NCBI GenBank assembly: GCA_002325825.1
Contig: DCSW01000062.1
Location: 1-7,231 of the forward strand
Reading direction: 5' to 3'
Origin: Collimonas sp. UBA1456
GTDB taxonomy: Bacteria; Pseudomonadota; Gammaproteobacteria; Burkholderiales; Burkholderiaceae_D
DNA: 7,231 bases
The notes beneath the pieces were generated by a model, which did no database searches, was not told the DNA's origin, and was given only the letters and a program-made list of their open reading frames with translations. The translations under genes and the position numbers were made by a program. Numbering within the stretch: position 1 is the stretch's first letter; each line of letters opens with the position of its first letter. Positions 1 to 6,368 of this stretch are shown in pieces.

Positions 1-562
1 AGCAACTTGACGTTAGTCAGTTGCTTTTTCAAGGCACGCAACCGTTTTTCGTCATGCGCTTCCATCAATTCATGTATTTTGCTGCATTCTTCCTGAAAAT
101 CGAGGTGCAGTCGCTGCGCTCATCATTGACTCTGCTCGGCTATAAGGCATTGTTCCAGTTGTTGTTGCTTTTGTTGGTCACCGCCAGCAGCAGTGGGTAC
201 TCGCCGCGGTATTGATGGAAACCACGATCGTTCGTGGCCACTTTATCGGACTGCTGGGGCAGCGCCAGCTATCCAAAAGCGAATCGGAAAATCTGTTTGT
301 TGCGGGTATTTTGTCATTGCTGGATCGCATTCTCGGCATCAGCATGAAAGAAGTACTGACCAACATCAAGCTGTCAGACGATGTTGGCTATATATTGCTG
401 ATGCGCAGCGTACCATACCTGCCTTACGTCCTACTGACCGAGGTCTATGAACTAAATTCGCGATTGTTCGGGCCGTTTTCTTCGTCGTTGAAGATCAGTC
501 CGACTGAAGTCAGTGCCGCCCATCTTTCGGCCTTGGCCTGGGCCCAGAACCAGGATATGTGA
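1..562 (+). pseudogene. HDOD-type signalling protein, broken 3' part (runs off the left edge)
   Basis: The 3' part of a gene for an HDOD-domain protein (modified HD-GYP, often joined to an EAL domain), a class of cytoplasmic signalling regulators. Residues seen are MRF-INS near 54-72, then LKIEVQSLRSSLTLLGYKAL (about 96-155), the usual HDOD helices, and from 212 METTIVRGHF, ENLFVAGILSLLDRILG and SAAHLSALAWAQ, ending at TGA 560-562. The first half reads in frame 3 and the second in frame 2. Removing one CG from CCGCGG (203-208) restores YSP-VLMETTIVRGHF, so I infer a 2-base insertion. A likely extra C at 63, plus about 8 extra bases at 73-80, disturb the FINS motif. The gene faces pnuC tail to tail with 16 bases between them. 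The family assignment is from remembered consensus; an EAL domain would lie outside the window. Confidence 0.72.
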
Positions 563-578
563 AGCGGGATTAATCGTA

Positions 579-1193
579 TTAGGCAGTATCGGGCTGTTGA
601 CCATCCAACGCGTGCCGCTCCTCAGCGGCACGCTCGTGCAGCGCCAACTGGCGCTGCCAGTTACGCAGACCGATGAGCGCCAGCACGATGAATCCAACAT
701 ACAAAGCTGCCGTCAGGTACAGATCCTTGTAGACGTACACGCCAACATAGATGATATCGATGGCGATCCAGAGCCACCAGTTGGCGATGTACTTCCGCGC
801 CATCCAAAACTGCGCGACCAGGCTGAAACTGGTCAGCGCCGAGTCGAGCCACGGGATATGAGCATCGGTGAAGCGCGCCATTGCATAGCCGAGCAACAGG
901 CTGCCCAGAGCACCGCTCAGCATGCCGTTCATCAAGCTGGATCGCGGCAGCCGCTGCGACAGAATCTCATGCTGCTCGGTTTTCGCTTTGCGCCATTGCC
1001 ACCAACCGTACAGTTGCATGATGGCGAAGACCAGTTGCAGCAATAGGTCGGAATACAACTTGACGTCGAAAAAGATGCGCGCGTATAACAGCACTGAGAC
1101 CAATCCGATCGGCCAGCACCACAAATGGCGGCGAGCGGTCAGCCAAACGGCCAATGCGCTAACGATGACGGCGATGATTTCTAGAGCTGACAT
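579..1193 (-). CDS. pnuC: PnuC-family vitamin/nucleoside facilitator
   Basis: A 204-residue integral inner-membrane protein of the PnuC family, whose members let nicotinamide riboside (PnuC), thiamine (PnuT) or riboflavin (PnuX) diffuse in, with a kinase inside trapping the product. Family marks are WPIGLVSVLLYARIFF (about residues 29-44), KLYSDLLLQ, YGWWQW (about 65-70), and WIAIDIIYVGVYVYKDLYLT with FIVLALIGLRNW near the C-terminus. About seven hydrophobic segments are visible. Length is normal for the family (roughly 190-240). I chose ATG 1193-1191 because it overlaps the TAA of the upstream kinase gene (TAATG) and has AAGGGA just upstream, which suggests translational coupling; a start 12 codons further upstream would lie inside the kinase gene and adds no conserved residues. 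The gene is open, with no disrupted motif seen. Substrate is not decided by the sequence; pnuC is used as the family symbol. Confidence 0.9.
   Translation of the reverse strand: MSALEIIAVIVSALAVWLTARRHLWCWPIGLVSVLLYARIFFDVKLYSDLLLQLVFAIMQLYGWWQWRKAKTEQHEILSQRLPRSSLMNGMLSGALGSLLLGYAMARFTDAHIPWLDSALTSFSLVAQFWMARKYIANWWLWIAIDIIYVGVYVYKDLYLTAALYVGFIVLALIGLRNWQRQLALHERAAEERHALDGQQPDTA
610..657. other. Two adjacent stem-loops in the 3' end of pnuC
   Basis: Two perfect inverted repeats lie side by side. The first is GCGTGCCGCT (610-619), loop CCTC, AGCGGCACGC (624-633). The second is GCAGCGCC (638-645), loop AACT, GGCGCTGC (650-657). Both are GC-rich and inside the last codons of pnuC (RQLALHERAAEERHA), between two convergent genes. 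They could stabilise the 3' end of the pnuC transcript or slow a polymerase coming from either side. No T-run follows on either strand, so neither is a standard intrinsic terminator. They may simply reflect codon choice for Ala/Glu/Arg/Leu. Confidence 0.4.
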
Positions 1194-2425
1194 TAAGATC
1201 CCTTGGGATTGACAAGACGCGCGGCCCAATGCCGCAAATGAGCCAGCAGATAGCGCCCGGCGTCACTGTTGAACCACTCGGCATGGCCGAGAAAATACGT
1301 ATCGTAGGCGAGCGATGCATTCTCCACAGATTTCTGCACACCGTGGAAATAGGCCAGCTCGGACAACGCAAATTCGGCGTGCGCCAGCGGCAGCACGGCC
1401 GACAAAGCTTGTGCCTCAATTGCCGATAACGGGGCCAGCTCCTGGTAGGCATCCAGCATCGCATCCAACTGATCGATATGTACCAGCGGTCTTTGATTAT
1501 CCGGCTGCTGCTGTGGCAGCGCCAGCCATTCGATGATATTACGTTCGATGGCAATCGCCAGGTCATATACAGCGCAAGTACGGTCCGATAAGCCGAAATC
1601 GACTATTGTCGCCACCGCAGGCAGCGTTCGTGTGCCTTGCCACAGCAAGTTGGAGGCGTGCCAATCGTTATGAGTCCAGAGCGGTTGCAAGTCTTGTAAC
1701 AGCGTACTCAACTGAGCATGGAACGGTAGCAAAACCTGGGTCACATCCTGACGCCAATCACGCGCCATCAGATAATCGGCCAGTGCCGGACGCTGCTCGA
1801 TGTAGTGCTGCATGCGCGACAGCACTTCCTGCGGCGCGTCTGCATGAAACAGGGTAAATCCTGATGCCAGCAATTTTACGCTACGTGCCGGCGCATCATA
1901 ACCACGCGCGGCCAGATGCAAGCGTGCCAATGCTGCGCCTGCGGCTGCAGCATCAGCACAATTGGTGAACGCCGTCCATGAAGTAGCATCGCGATAGCGG
2001 TCGACGCCCTGACCGAGACGATGCACCTCGTAGGTCCATTCACCATCAGCATATGCGCTACGGCCATCGGCCGTATGCAATACGACGCTAACCGCCAGTC
2101 CGCGCTGCCGCAGGTGTGCCATGAAGCGATGCTCTTGCGTCAGTTCATCGGCGGTCCTGATCTCGCGTAACAGGCGCTTGACGAACATCGGGCCGGATTC
2201 GGTATCGGCAACGCAGGCGCTGGAAAATGGCCGTGGGCTATGCCATTCTAGCCGCGTCACCGCGCCGACTTGTGGATAGTGACGCAACAACAACGCCACC
2301 TCGTGCAGTGTCAACGCTGGCCAACTTGGCGCGACGACTTCCAGCCCCATACCGTGACTCAGGACTGGTTGCAGCTTCGTTCCGGCAACAGCGCCTGGCT
2401 CTGAGTCTGAATCTACCTCGGTCAT
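1193..2425 (-). CDS. APH-fold phosphotransferase (small-molecule kinase)
   Basis: A 410-residue cytoplasmic kinase of the aminoglycoside phosphotransferase / choline kinase fold. Visible residues are FVKR with Lys83 (probable ATP-binding Lys), Glu98 in the following helix, the catalytic loop HNDWHASN (252-259, Asp254 the probable base, Asn259 a metal ligand) and IVDFG (Asp276, second metal ligand). All key positions are kept and the frame is open. The start is inferred: ATG 2425 has GGGGA about 8 bases upstream, whereas ATG 2440 in the same frame lacks a clear ribosome site. The frame stays open upstream to 3535, but that part encodes remnants of the TonB receptor. The gene overlaps pnuC by one base, which suggests that it phosphorylates the PnuC cargo (for example a nicotinamide riboside or thiamine kinase role). 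That is inference; the fold alone does not give the substrate, and antibiotic resistance is not indicated. Confidence 0.85.
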   Translation of the reverse strand: MTEVDSDSEPGAVAGTKLQPVLSHGMGLEVVAPSWPALTLHEVALLLRHYPQVGAVTRLEWHSPRPFSSACVADTESGPMFVKRLLREIRTADELTQEHRFMAHLRQRGLAVSVVLHTADGRSAYADGEWTYEVHRLGQGVDRYRDATSWTAFTNCADAAAAGAALARLHLAARGYDAPARSVKLLASGFTLFHADAPQEVLSRMQHYIEQRPALADYLMARDWRQDVTQVLLPFHAQLSTLLQDLQPLWTHNDWHASNLLWQGTRTLPAVATIVDFGLSDRTCAVYDLAIAIERNIIEWLALPQQQPDNQRPLVHIDQLDAMLDAYQELAPLSAIEAQALSAVLPLAHAEFALSELAYFHGVQKSVENASLAYDTYFLGHAEWFNSDAGRYLLAHLRHWAARLVNPKGS

Positions 2426-2467
2426 GCCTGTATTCCCCATCAAGACTAAAAGTCGTACTACAGCGAC

Positions 2468-4252
2468 AAGCGCATAGTACGCTGTACACAAGTGCGGTGC
2501 GTTGATTACCTGATGGTCATCGTACGCCGGTGTACCCGTGTCGTTTTCCTGCGCCTGGATAAAGGCGACGCTAGTCGCAATTGCTTGCTGACCTAGCCGG
2601 CGATGCTGAATTTGATACCCTTGTGGGTTTCCGTGCTCCGCTAGGTATAATTGAAGCCACTTTCGACCAGTTTCGGATATATCATACGGTTTACTCATCC
2701 GGAATATCGTCGCACTCAGGCTGAGCCGGTCGCGCCAGTCGTATTTGATACCGGCCTCGATCTGGTGCGAAACCGTTGACGGCAGGAACGCATAGGTATG
2801 CTCATTCCACCATGGCGCCTGCCAACCCATCGTCAGGCCTTTACTGTGGCTGGTGTAAAGAGACAGATCCGATTGCGGCAGCAGCAAAGTCTTGTCGGTG
2901 GTACGCGTCGCCGCGCCGGTATTATCCGGCGCGCGCTCGCCGCCCCACACATTGCGTACGCCGGCAATCAATTGCCATTGCGGCGTCAAACTGATGCAGT
3001 CTACTGCAAACAGGACTTTTTGCCGGCCGTCCAGACGCAGATAAAGTGCACCAGGGGTGTACGAAGATGGTTCGTAGACGATGGGGTTCGGGCTATAAAT
3101 ATAATCGCTACCAACCACCACATTTACACTATCACTCTGCGACATGATACAGCGGAGCATGCTCGCGCCTAAAGTCAAATTATGCCTGATTTTGCCGGTA
3201 GCCAGGTAGCCTTGGAGTATTGCCTGCAACTGATCGTTACGCCGCCTGTCTTCGAGAAAGCGATAATCGTAAATGTCGAAGTCACCATTTGTCCTGAAAT
3301 AGCGCGGTGGCGTCACGCTCCAGCTACAGTTTATACCATAACAATAACCGCATGAAAAGGCCAACTGATCGTCGATCACGACGCGGCTGCGGCTAGCCGC
3401 CACGGATGCGCGCCGACCAATGTGCTGGACGACACGTTGCCCGGGATATTGGTAGCCCGGCGCGAAACGCGATTGGCGACGCTGGTATCCGGCATCGAAT
3501 TGCAGACACACCTGCGACGATATCTTCCACGTCAACCGCCTGCGAAACGCAATTGCTACTCACCATCGGCGCTGTTGACACACGAATGAAGGGTCTCGTG
3601 CGCGACGTTGATGAGGATGCGGAACTGTTTCTGCTCACCGAACAAGGTACCGATATCGGCAACCAGGTAGCGCGAACCGCGCGAATCGGTTTCTACCGTC
3701 ATCGAGCGCACATCGCCCGGCAGCTTGGTCACAATAGTTGACCAAGCTGCCGGGCGCCATCATGCCGCTCTGCAGCCCCGCCAAATCATGGGGAGTTTCA
3801 AGGCTTTCCTTGTTTTTCAGTGCCACATTCTGCTCACCAGCAATACTCATGCCATTGATCTGGTAGCTCGACGCCAAGTCCAAAGTAAAGTTGCGGATCG
3901 TAAAATTTTCGTAGTAGCCAGCCGGTGCCTAGTTATCAACAACCGAGGTATCGTTGCGCACAACTTCACTCAGCAGATGCGATCGCTGGTCATCGAGTCG
4001 AGCGCGGGTAATGACCGAGATCGATAATGGCATATCCAGCAAGGAAGCATCGCCGCAGATGGCGATCGACTCAGTATTCCTGCGATAGCCGTCAGGCGTG
4101 GGGCCGGAACCGGTAATGGTCGGCATTGTGGCCTCGCCATCAACCTTCGATTCTTTTTGAACGGGAACATTTTGTGCGTGCGCCATGTGGGTCGTGGCCG
4201 TGGCCGAAGTCGTTAGTGTAATCAGCAATTTTCTTTTGGTATGCAGGGGCAT
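2468..4252 (-). pseudogene. TonB-dependent siderophore-type receptor, decayed
   Basis: Remnant of an outer-membrane TonB-dependent receptor. It begins at ATG 4252 with a signal-like stretch (KRKLLITL..MAHA, then QNVPVQ) and the plug start LLDMPLSISVITRARLDDQ (about residues 72-90). Codon 108 is TAG (3931-3929), where related proteins read Tyr in DNYAP. The same frame continues with YYENFTIRNFTLDL, IAGEQNVALKN and APGSLVNY. A 1-base insertion at about 3733 then moves VTKLPGDVRSMTVETDSRGS into another frame, ending at a TAG near 3550. Barrel strands (DAGYQRRQSRFAPGYQ, VAASRSRVVIDD, SHQIEAGIKYDWRD, GTPAYDDHQVINAP) reappear from 3535 to 2468, with an extra C at 3443-3445 and missing blocks. The last roughly 100 residues, including the terminal aromatic strand, are lost. 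Siderophore type is judged from the plug sequence and a possible Fur site upstream. It cannot make a working receptor as written. Confidence 0.88.
3714..3756. repeat. Perfect 18-bp inverted repeat inside the receptor plug remnant
   Basis: Arms are CGCCCGGCAGCTTGGTCA (3714-3731) and its exact reverse complement (3739-3756), with a 7-base loop CAATAGT. On the minus strand it encodes the conserved plug motif PGSLVNY-VTKLPG, so part of the symmetry comes from the LVN/VTK codons. The extra base that breaks the reading frame (about 3733) lies in the loop. Related plugs usually read PGGLVNYVTKRP; the Ser and Leu here contribute to the longer perfect match. Confidence 0.85.
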
Positions 4253-4275
4253 CACACGCGCGCGCGGCTGAACAT

Positions 4276-4294
4276 TTTGGTTTTTATCATTATT
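4276..4294 (-). promoter_or_regulatory. Candidate Fur box overlapping a -10-like element
   Basis: On the minus strand, AATAATGATAAAAACCAAA matches the 19-base Fur consensus at 12 positions by my count, all but two of them in the left half. AATAAT (4294-4289) is 5 of 6 to a -10 box, with a poor -35 candidate about 16 bases upstream. The site sits about 25-40 bases before the receptor ATG, where a Fur repressor site would be expected for a siderophore receptor. AT-rich sequence gives such partial matches by chance, and the right half is weak. Confidence 0.35.
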
Positions 4295-4351
4295 TTGTAT
4301 TTGCTACGATTCGAAATAGGCCGGCATATAAAGGCCTTTTGTATCTGGACC

Positions 4352-4389
4352 ACTCCTCTCCTTATCACTAACGTGATAAGGAGAGGAGT
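4352..4389. repeat. Perfect 17-bp inverted repeat with a 4-base loop (intergenic)
   Basis: ACTCCTCTCCTTATCAC (4352-4368), loop TAAC, then the exact reverse complement (4373-4389). One strand of the stem is almost all pyrimidine, the other purine. It lies between the rlmJ stop and the receptor start. It would form a very stable hairpin in RNA from either strand, but no T-run follows on either side, so it is not a typical intrinsic terminator. Options are a U-tract-less terminator or 3' stabilising element for rlmJ, a dispersed palindromic repeat, or a protein site. Only one copy is seen here. Confidence 0.9.
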
Positions 4390-4539
4390 CTAATGGATCG
4401 CTGTTGCAATAGTCAATATGGCGTACATGGTTGACAATGGGCCGCAAACTAGCGGCTTGTGTGAATGGACCAATTGATCAATAAATAAATATACTGGCAG
4501 AAAGGCCTGCTTGAAAGCCAGCGCCTGCCGAACACACCG

Positions 4540-5445
4540 CTATACGCGCCGGGTACCGGTATCGACCGCTTTAGTTTGCCCCGATTCCAGCGTAAATCCT
4601 GCGCCAGCATCGGTTCCGAGAATTTTTACCAAATACGGCATCAGCTCTTCGAGCATCGGTGCCAGCGTCCACGGCGGATTGATTACAAACATGCCGCTAC
4701 TGTGCAAGCCAAAACCGTCCGGCGACGGCGTTCGCACGGTAAGCGTGACGTTAAGCCAGCTATTGGCCTTCATGCGCTTGAGCTTGCCCGGCATCTGGCG
4801 CGATTCCATACGATTCAGCAACGGATACCAAACCGCGTAGGTACCGGTCGAGAAGCGTGTCAGCGCATCTTCAATTGTGTTCTTGACATGCCGATAATCC
4901 TCCTTCACCTCGTAAGACGGATCGATCAAGATCAGGCCACGACGCGATGGCGGGGGCAGCAATGCCTTCAAGCCGAGGAAGCCATCGCCGAGCTGAATCA
5001 TCACACGCTTGCCGCGACCATTGCCGCTCTCGCACTCGGCGTCGAAGCGACGAAAGTTGTCAGTCAGGATCTTGCCGTCGCTGGGGTGCAACTCGAACAG
5101 GCGCAAGCGGTCCTGTTCGCGCATAACCGCACCGGCGCAATACGGCGAGCCCGGATAGTAGCGCAACTTGCTGTCGGGATTAAGCTGGCGTACTACCCGC
5201 ACGTACTCGGCCAGAGCCGGTGGCAGGTCTTTGCGATCCCAGAGGCGGCTGATGCCGGTTTCATATTCGGCATTTTTCGATGCGTAGCCGCCATCCAGCG
5301 CATAGACGCTGGCACCGGCATGCGTATCGATGACCATGTAGGATGTATCTTTCTGGCTCAGGTAACGTAATAACTGGATAGTAATCAGATGCTTCAGCAC
5401 ATCGGCATGATTACCCGCATGGAAGGCATGACGGTAACTCAACAT
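4540..5445 (-). CDS. rlmJ: 23S rRNA (adenine(2030)-N6)-methyltransferase RlmJ
   Basis: A 301-residue SAM-dependent enzyme that methylates N6 of A2030 in 23S rRNA (E. coli RlmJ, formerly YhiR, is about 280 residues). The N-terminus MLSYRHAFHAGNHADVLKH matches the family almost exactly, including Lys18, so ATG 5445 is the right start. Other marks are VIDTHAGA (39-45), LRYYPGSPY (94-102), FELHPSD (117-123), LILIDPSYE (171-179), TGTYAVWYP and SGMFVINPPW. Two positions are odd: the family DPPY catalytic motif reads DPSY (Ser177, codon TCT), and the SAM-site THAGAG reads THAGAS (Ser46, codon AGC). Both fit single C:G to T:A changes. The C-terminus has a short extension after GAGFTLESGQ. The ribosome site is weak (AGAG). 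It appears to be transcribed alone. The fold and the frame are intact; activity is uncertain. Confidence 0.93.
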   Translation of the reverse strand: MLSYRHAFHAGNHADVLKHLITIQLLRYLSQKDTSYMVIDTHAGASVYALDGGYASKNAEYETGISRLWDRKDLPPALAEYVRVVRQLNPDSKLRYYPGSPYCAGAVMREQDRLRLFELHPSDGKILTDNFRRFDAECESGNGRGKRVMIQLGDGFLGLKALLPPPSRRGLILIDPSYEVKEDYRHVKNTIEDALTRFSTGTYAVWYPLLNRMESRQMPGKLKRMKANSWLNVTLTVRTPSPDGFGLHSSGMFVINPPWTLAPMLEELMPYLVKILGTDAGAGFTLESGQTKAVDTGTRRV

Positions 5446-5669
5446 AGAAAACTCTATCGTGGTGAAGTGGTTTTTCTCACTCTACATCACGGGCTGCAGC
5501 AACAGGCGCGCAGACTAACGGCATTGGCGTGGCTGATGCAGGAACAGGGACGAGGTGGTCGTGCGCGGCGCGGACGACTGCAAATGATACGAATTCTATC
5601 ATTACAGCCATCGGCATAGCGCTTTGATGATTGCCAGGCAGCGGCGATATTAAAGGAAAAGTAGATTAC
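5446..5669. other. Intergenic region upstream of rlmJ
   Basis: 224 bases between the corrected stop of the DUF697-like gene and the rlmJ start. Nothing coding is recognisable on either strand. An AT-rich dyad, AATGATA (5583-5589) and TATCATT (5597-5603) around GAATTC, is the only symmetric element seen; its half-site spacing is two bases wider than a classic Fur 7-1-7 site. It could carry the rlmJ promoter, but no convincing -35/-10 pair was found. Confidence 0.55.
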
Positions 5670-6102
5670 TCACCTTCCACCTGCACTTTTCAACAACTCC
5701 TCCGCGATCTTGATGCAGGCTTCAATATGCCGATTGCCTACCGCCCTGAAGGCAGAAAAGCCGATCGCAGCCGATAACCATCTGTCCGGTGATCGGCACC
5801 AGCCGTGTGGCATTCTTGGAGACCAGCTTGACGCCGCTGAGCGTGAGCAGCACTTCGCGTGTCATCACGCGCCCCACCAACGTGCTACCGAGACCAACGA
5901 TGGTGCTATAGGTGACCACCTTAAGCTTGGTATGAAGTGTTTCGATTTGCTCTGAGGTCAGACCGAATTCGGCATTAATGTCTTCGATCAGCCGCGACAA
6001 CAAATGAATGTCGACCGCGATGTCGCCTCCCATGATCGATAACGCCGAGGCGCCTGCCAGCAGCAGCACCTCTATACTGCGTTGATTTTTCTTGCCGCGC
6101 AT
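5670..6102 (-). pseudogene. DUF697-like small membrane protein, 1-base frameshift
   Basis: Starts at ATG 6102 with TAGGAG three bases upstream. The frame runs through LLLAGASALSIMGGDIAVD, INAEFGLTSEQIETL and NATRLVPITGQM, then leaves the expected path. Removing one T of the GGTTATC run (5776-5777) joins TGQM-VSAAIGFSAFRAVGNRH and IEACIKIAEELLKSAGGR, ending at TGA 5672-5670, for a corrected length of 143 residues. Uncorrected, it stops at 5722 after an unrelated tail. The Gly-rich hydrophobic segments and the helical IxxDIxxEFGL pattern recall DUF697 (a domain of uncharacterised membrane-associated proteins), but this naming is tentative. It lies just downstream of the glsB-like gene, whose open frame overlaps its first 31 bases, so the two were probably co-transcribed. 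A single sequencing error would also explain the break. Confidence 0.65.
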
Positions 6103-6368
6103 GTACTCCTACATTGGCCGGCCGTCTTACCTTTGACAAACCCATAAATCAGCAGCAGCACGAAAGCGCCGACGATAGAACCGATGAAGCCGGTACCCCG
6201 CCCGGCGTGATACCAGCCGAGAGCTTGGCCAACATAGCCTGCAAAGAAGGAACCGACAATACCGAGTAACGTAGTCACGATACAATCCATGTTCTCGCGC
6301 TCCAGATGCAAGAATTTAGTGATCAAAACAACAATAGAACCGACGATGAAGGTCCACAGAATTTACAT
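6072..6368 (-). pseudogene. GlsB/YeaQ/YmgE-family membrane protein gene with TAA as codon 2
   Basis: A small hydrophobic stress-associated membrane protein (GlsB/YeaQ/YmgE family, formerly called transglycosylase-associated; usually about 82-85 residues). Family sequence is clear: WTFIVGSIVVLITKFLH, ENMDCIVTTLLGIVGSFFAGY, then TGFIGSIVGAFVLLLIYGF, giving three membrane segments. The expected start, ATG 6368-6366, has a good AGAGGAG site 5 bases upstream, but the next codon is TAA (6365-6363); the frame then continues as ILWTFIVG with no further stop. A single A-to-T change (AAA to TAA) would explain it. Initiation at TTG 6326 is possible on paper, but it would remove the first membrane segment and has no ribosome site. 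The 3' end runs about 15 residues past the usual end (GQCRSTCAARKINAV) into the next gene, so the original stop may also be lost. Confidence 0.8.

Larger units (their letters stand above)
4253..4539. other. Intergenic region between rlmJ and the receptor remnant
   Basis: Non-coding gap of 287 bases between the rlmJ stop and the receptor ATG, both on the minus strand. It holds, from right to left, an A/T-rich stretch (about 4480-4493), a small stem GCCGC-AAACTA-GCGGC (4441-4456) whose outer ACAA and TTGT can also pair around a 3-base bulge, the 17-bp inverted repeat (4352-4389), AGGCC..GGCCT (4318-4337), an AT-rich candidate promoter and Fur-like site, and an alternating CACACGCGCGCGCG run (4253-4266) touching the receptor start codon. 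No tRNA, TPP riboswitch or convincing open reading frame was found in it, and no clear ribosome site precedes the receptor ATG. Confidence 0.7.

Noticed and set aside
513..1046. 177-codon plus-strand frame opposite pnuC
   Set aside because: Low-complexity, Gln/Arg-rich product antisense to well-conserved PnuC motifs; no start signal.
1198..1209. ATCCC-TT-GGGAT palindrome at the kinase/pnuC junction
   Set aside because: Explained by the Asn-Pro-Lys-Gly-Ser codons and the overlapping ribosome site; a 2-base loop cannot form a normal RNA hairpin.
1193..2425. Aminoglycoside resistance gene
   Set aside because: The fold is shared by many metabolic kinases; the operon with pnuC and the lack of resistance-gene context favour a metabolic role.
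2798..3172. Plus-strand open frame opposite the receptor barrel remnant
   Set aside because: The minus strand carries recognisable barrel sequence here; the plus product shows no family features.
4253..4266. Alternating CA/CG run as a Z-DNA-forming element before the receptor start
   Set aside because: Only 14 bases, in front of a dead gene; alternating runs of this length arise by chance in GC-rich DNA.
4494..4521. CTGGC..GCCAG pairing just after the rlmJ stop as an intrinsic terminator
   Set aside because: Only a 5-bp stem with an 18-base loop and no T-run on the minus strand; too weak to call.
4253..4539. TPP (thi-box) or other vitamin riboswitch ahead of the receptor-kinase-pnuC cluster
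   Set aside because: The conserved CTGAGA and ACCTGATCTGG-type blocks are absent from both strands of the gap.
4576..5370. 264-codon open frame on the plus strand opposite rlmJ
   Set aside because: It is antisense to a clearly conserved rlmJ frame, shows no recognisable motif and has no ribosome site; it is a shadow of the coding strand.
5583..5603. AT-rich dyad around GAATTC as a Fur box
   Set aside because: Half-site spacing is two bases wider than the 7-1-7 Fur pattern, and the downstream gene, rlmJ, is not an expected iron target.
5389..5619. Plus-strand 76-codon frame overlapping the rlmJ start and the gap upstream
   Set aside because: Its first part is antisense to the conserved RlmJ N-terminus and the rest is Arg/Gln-rich with no homology that I recognise.
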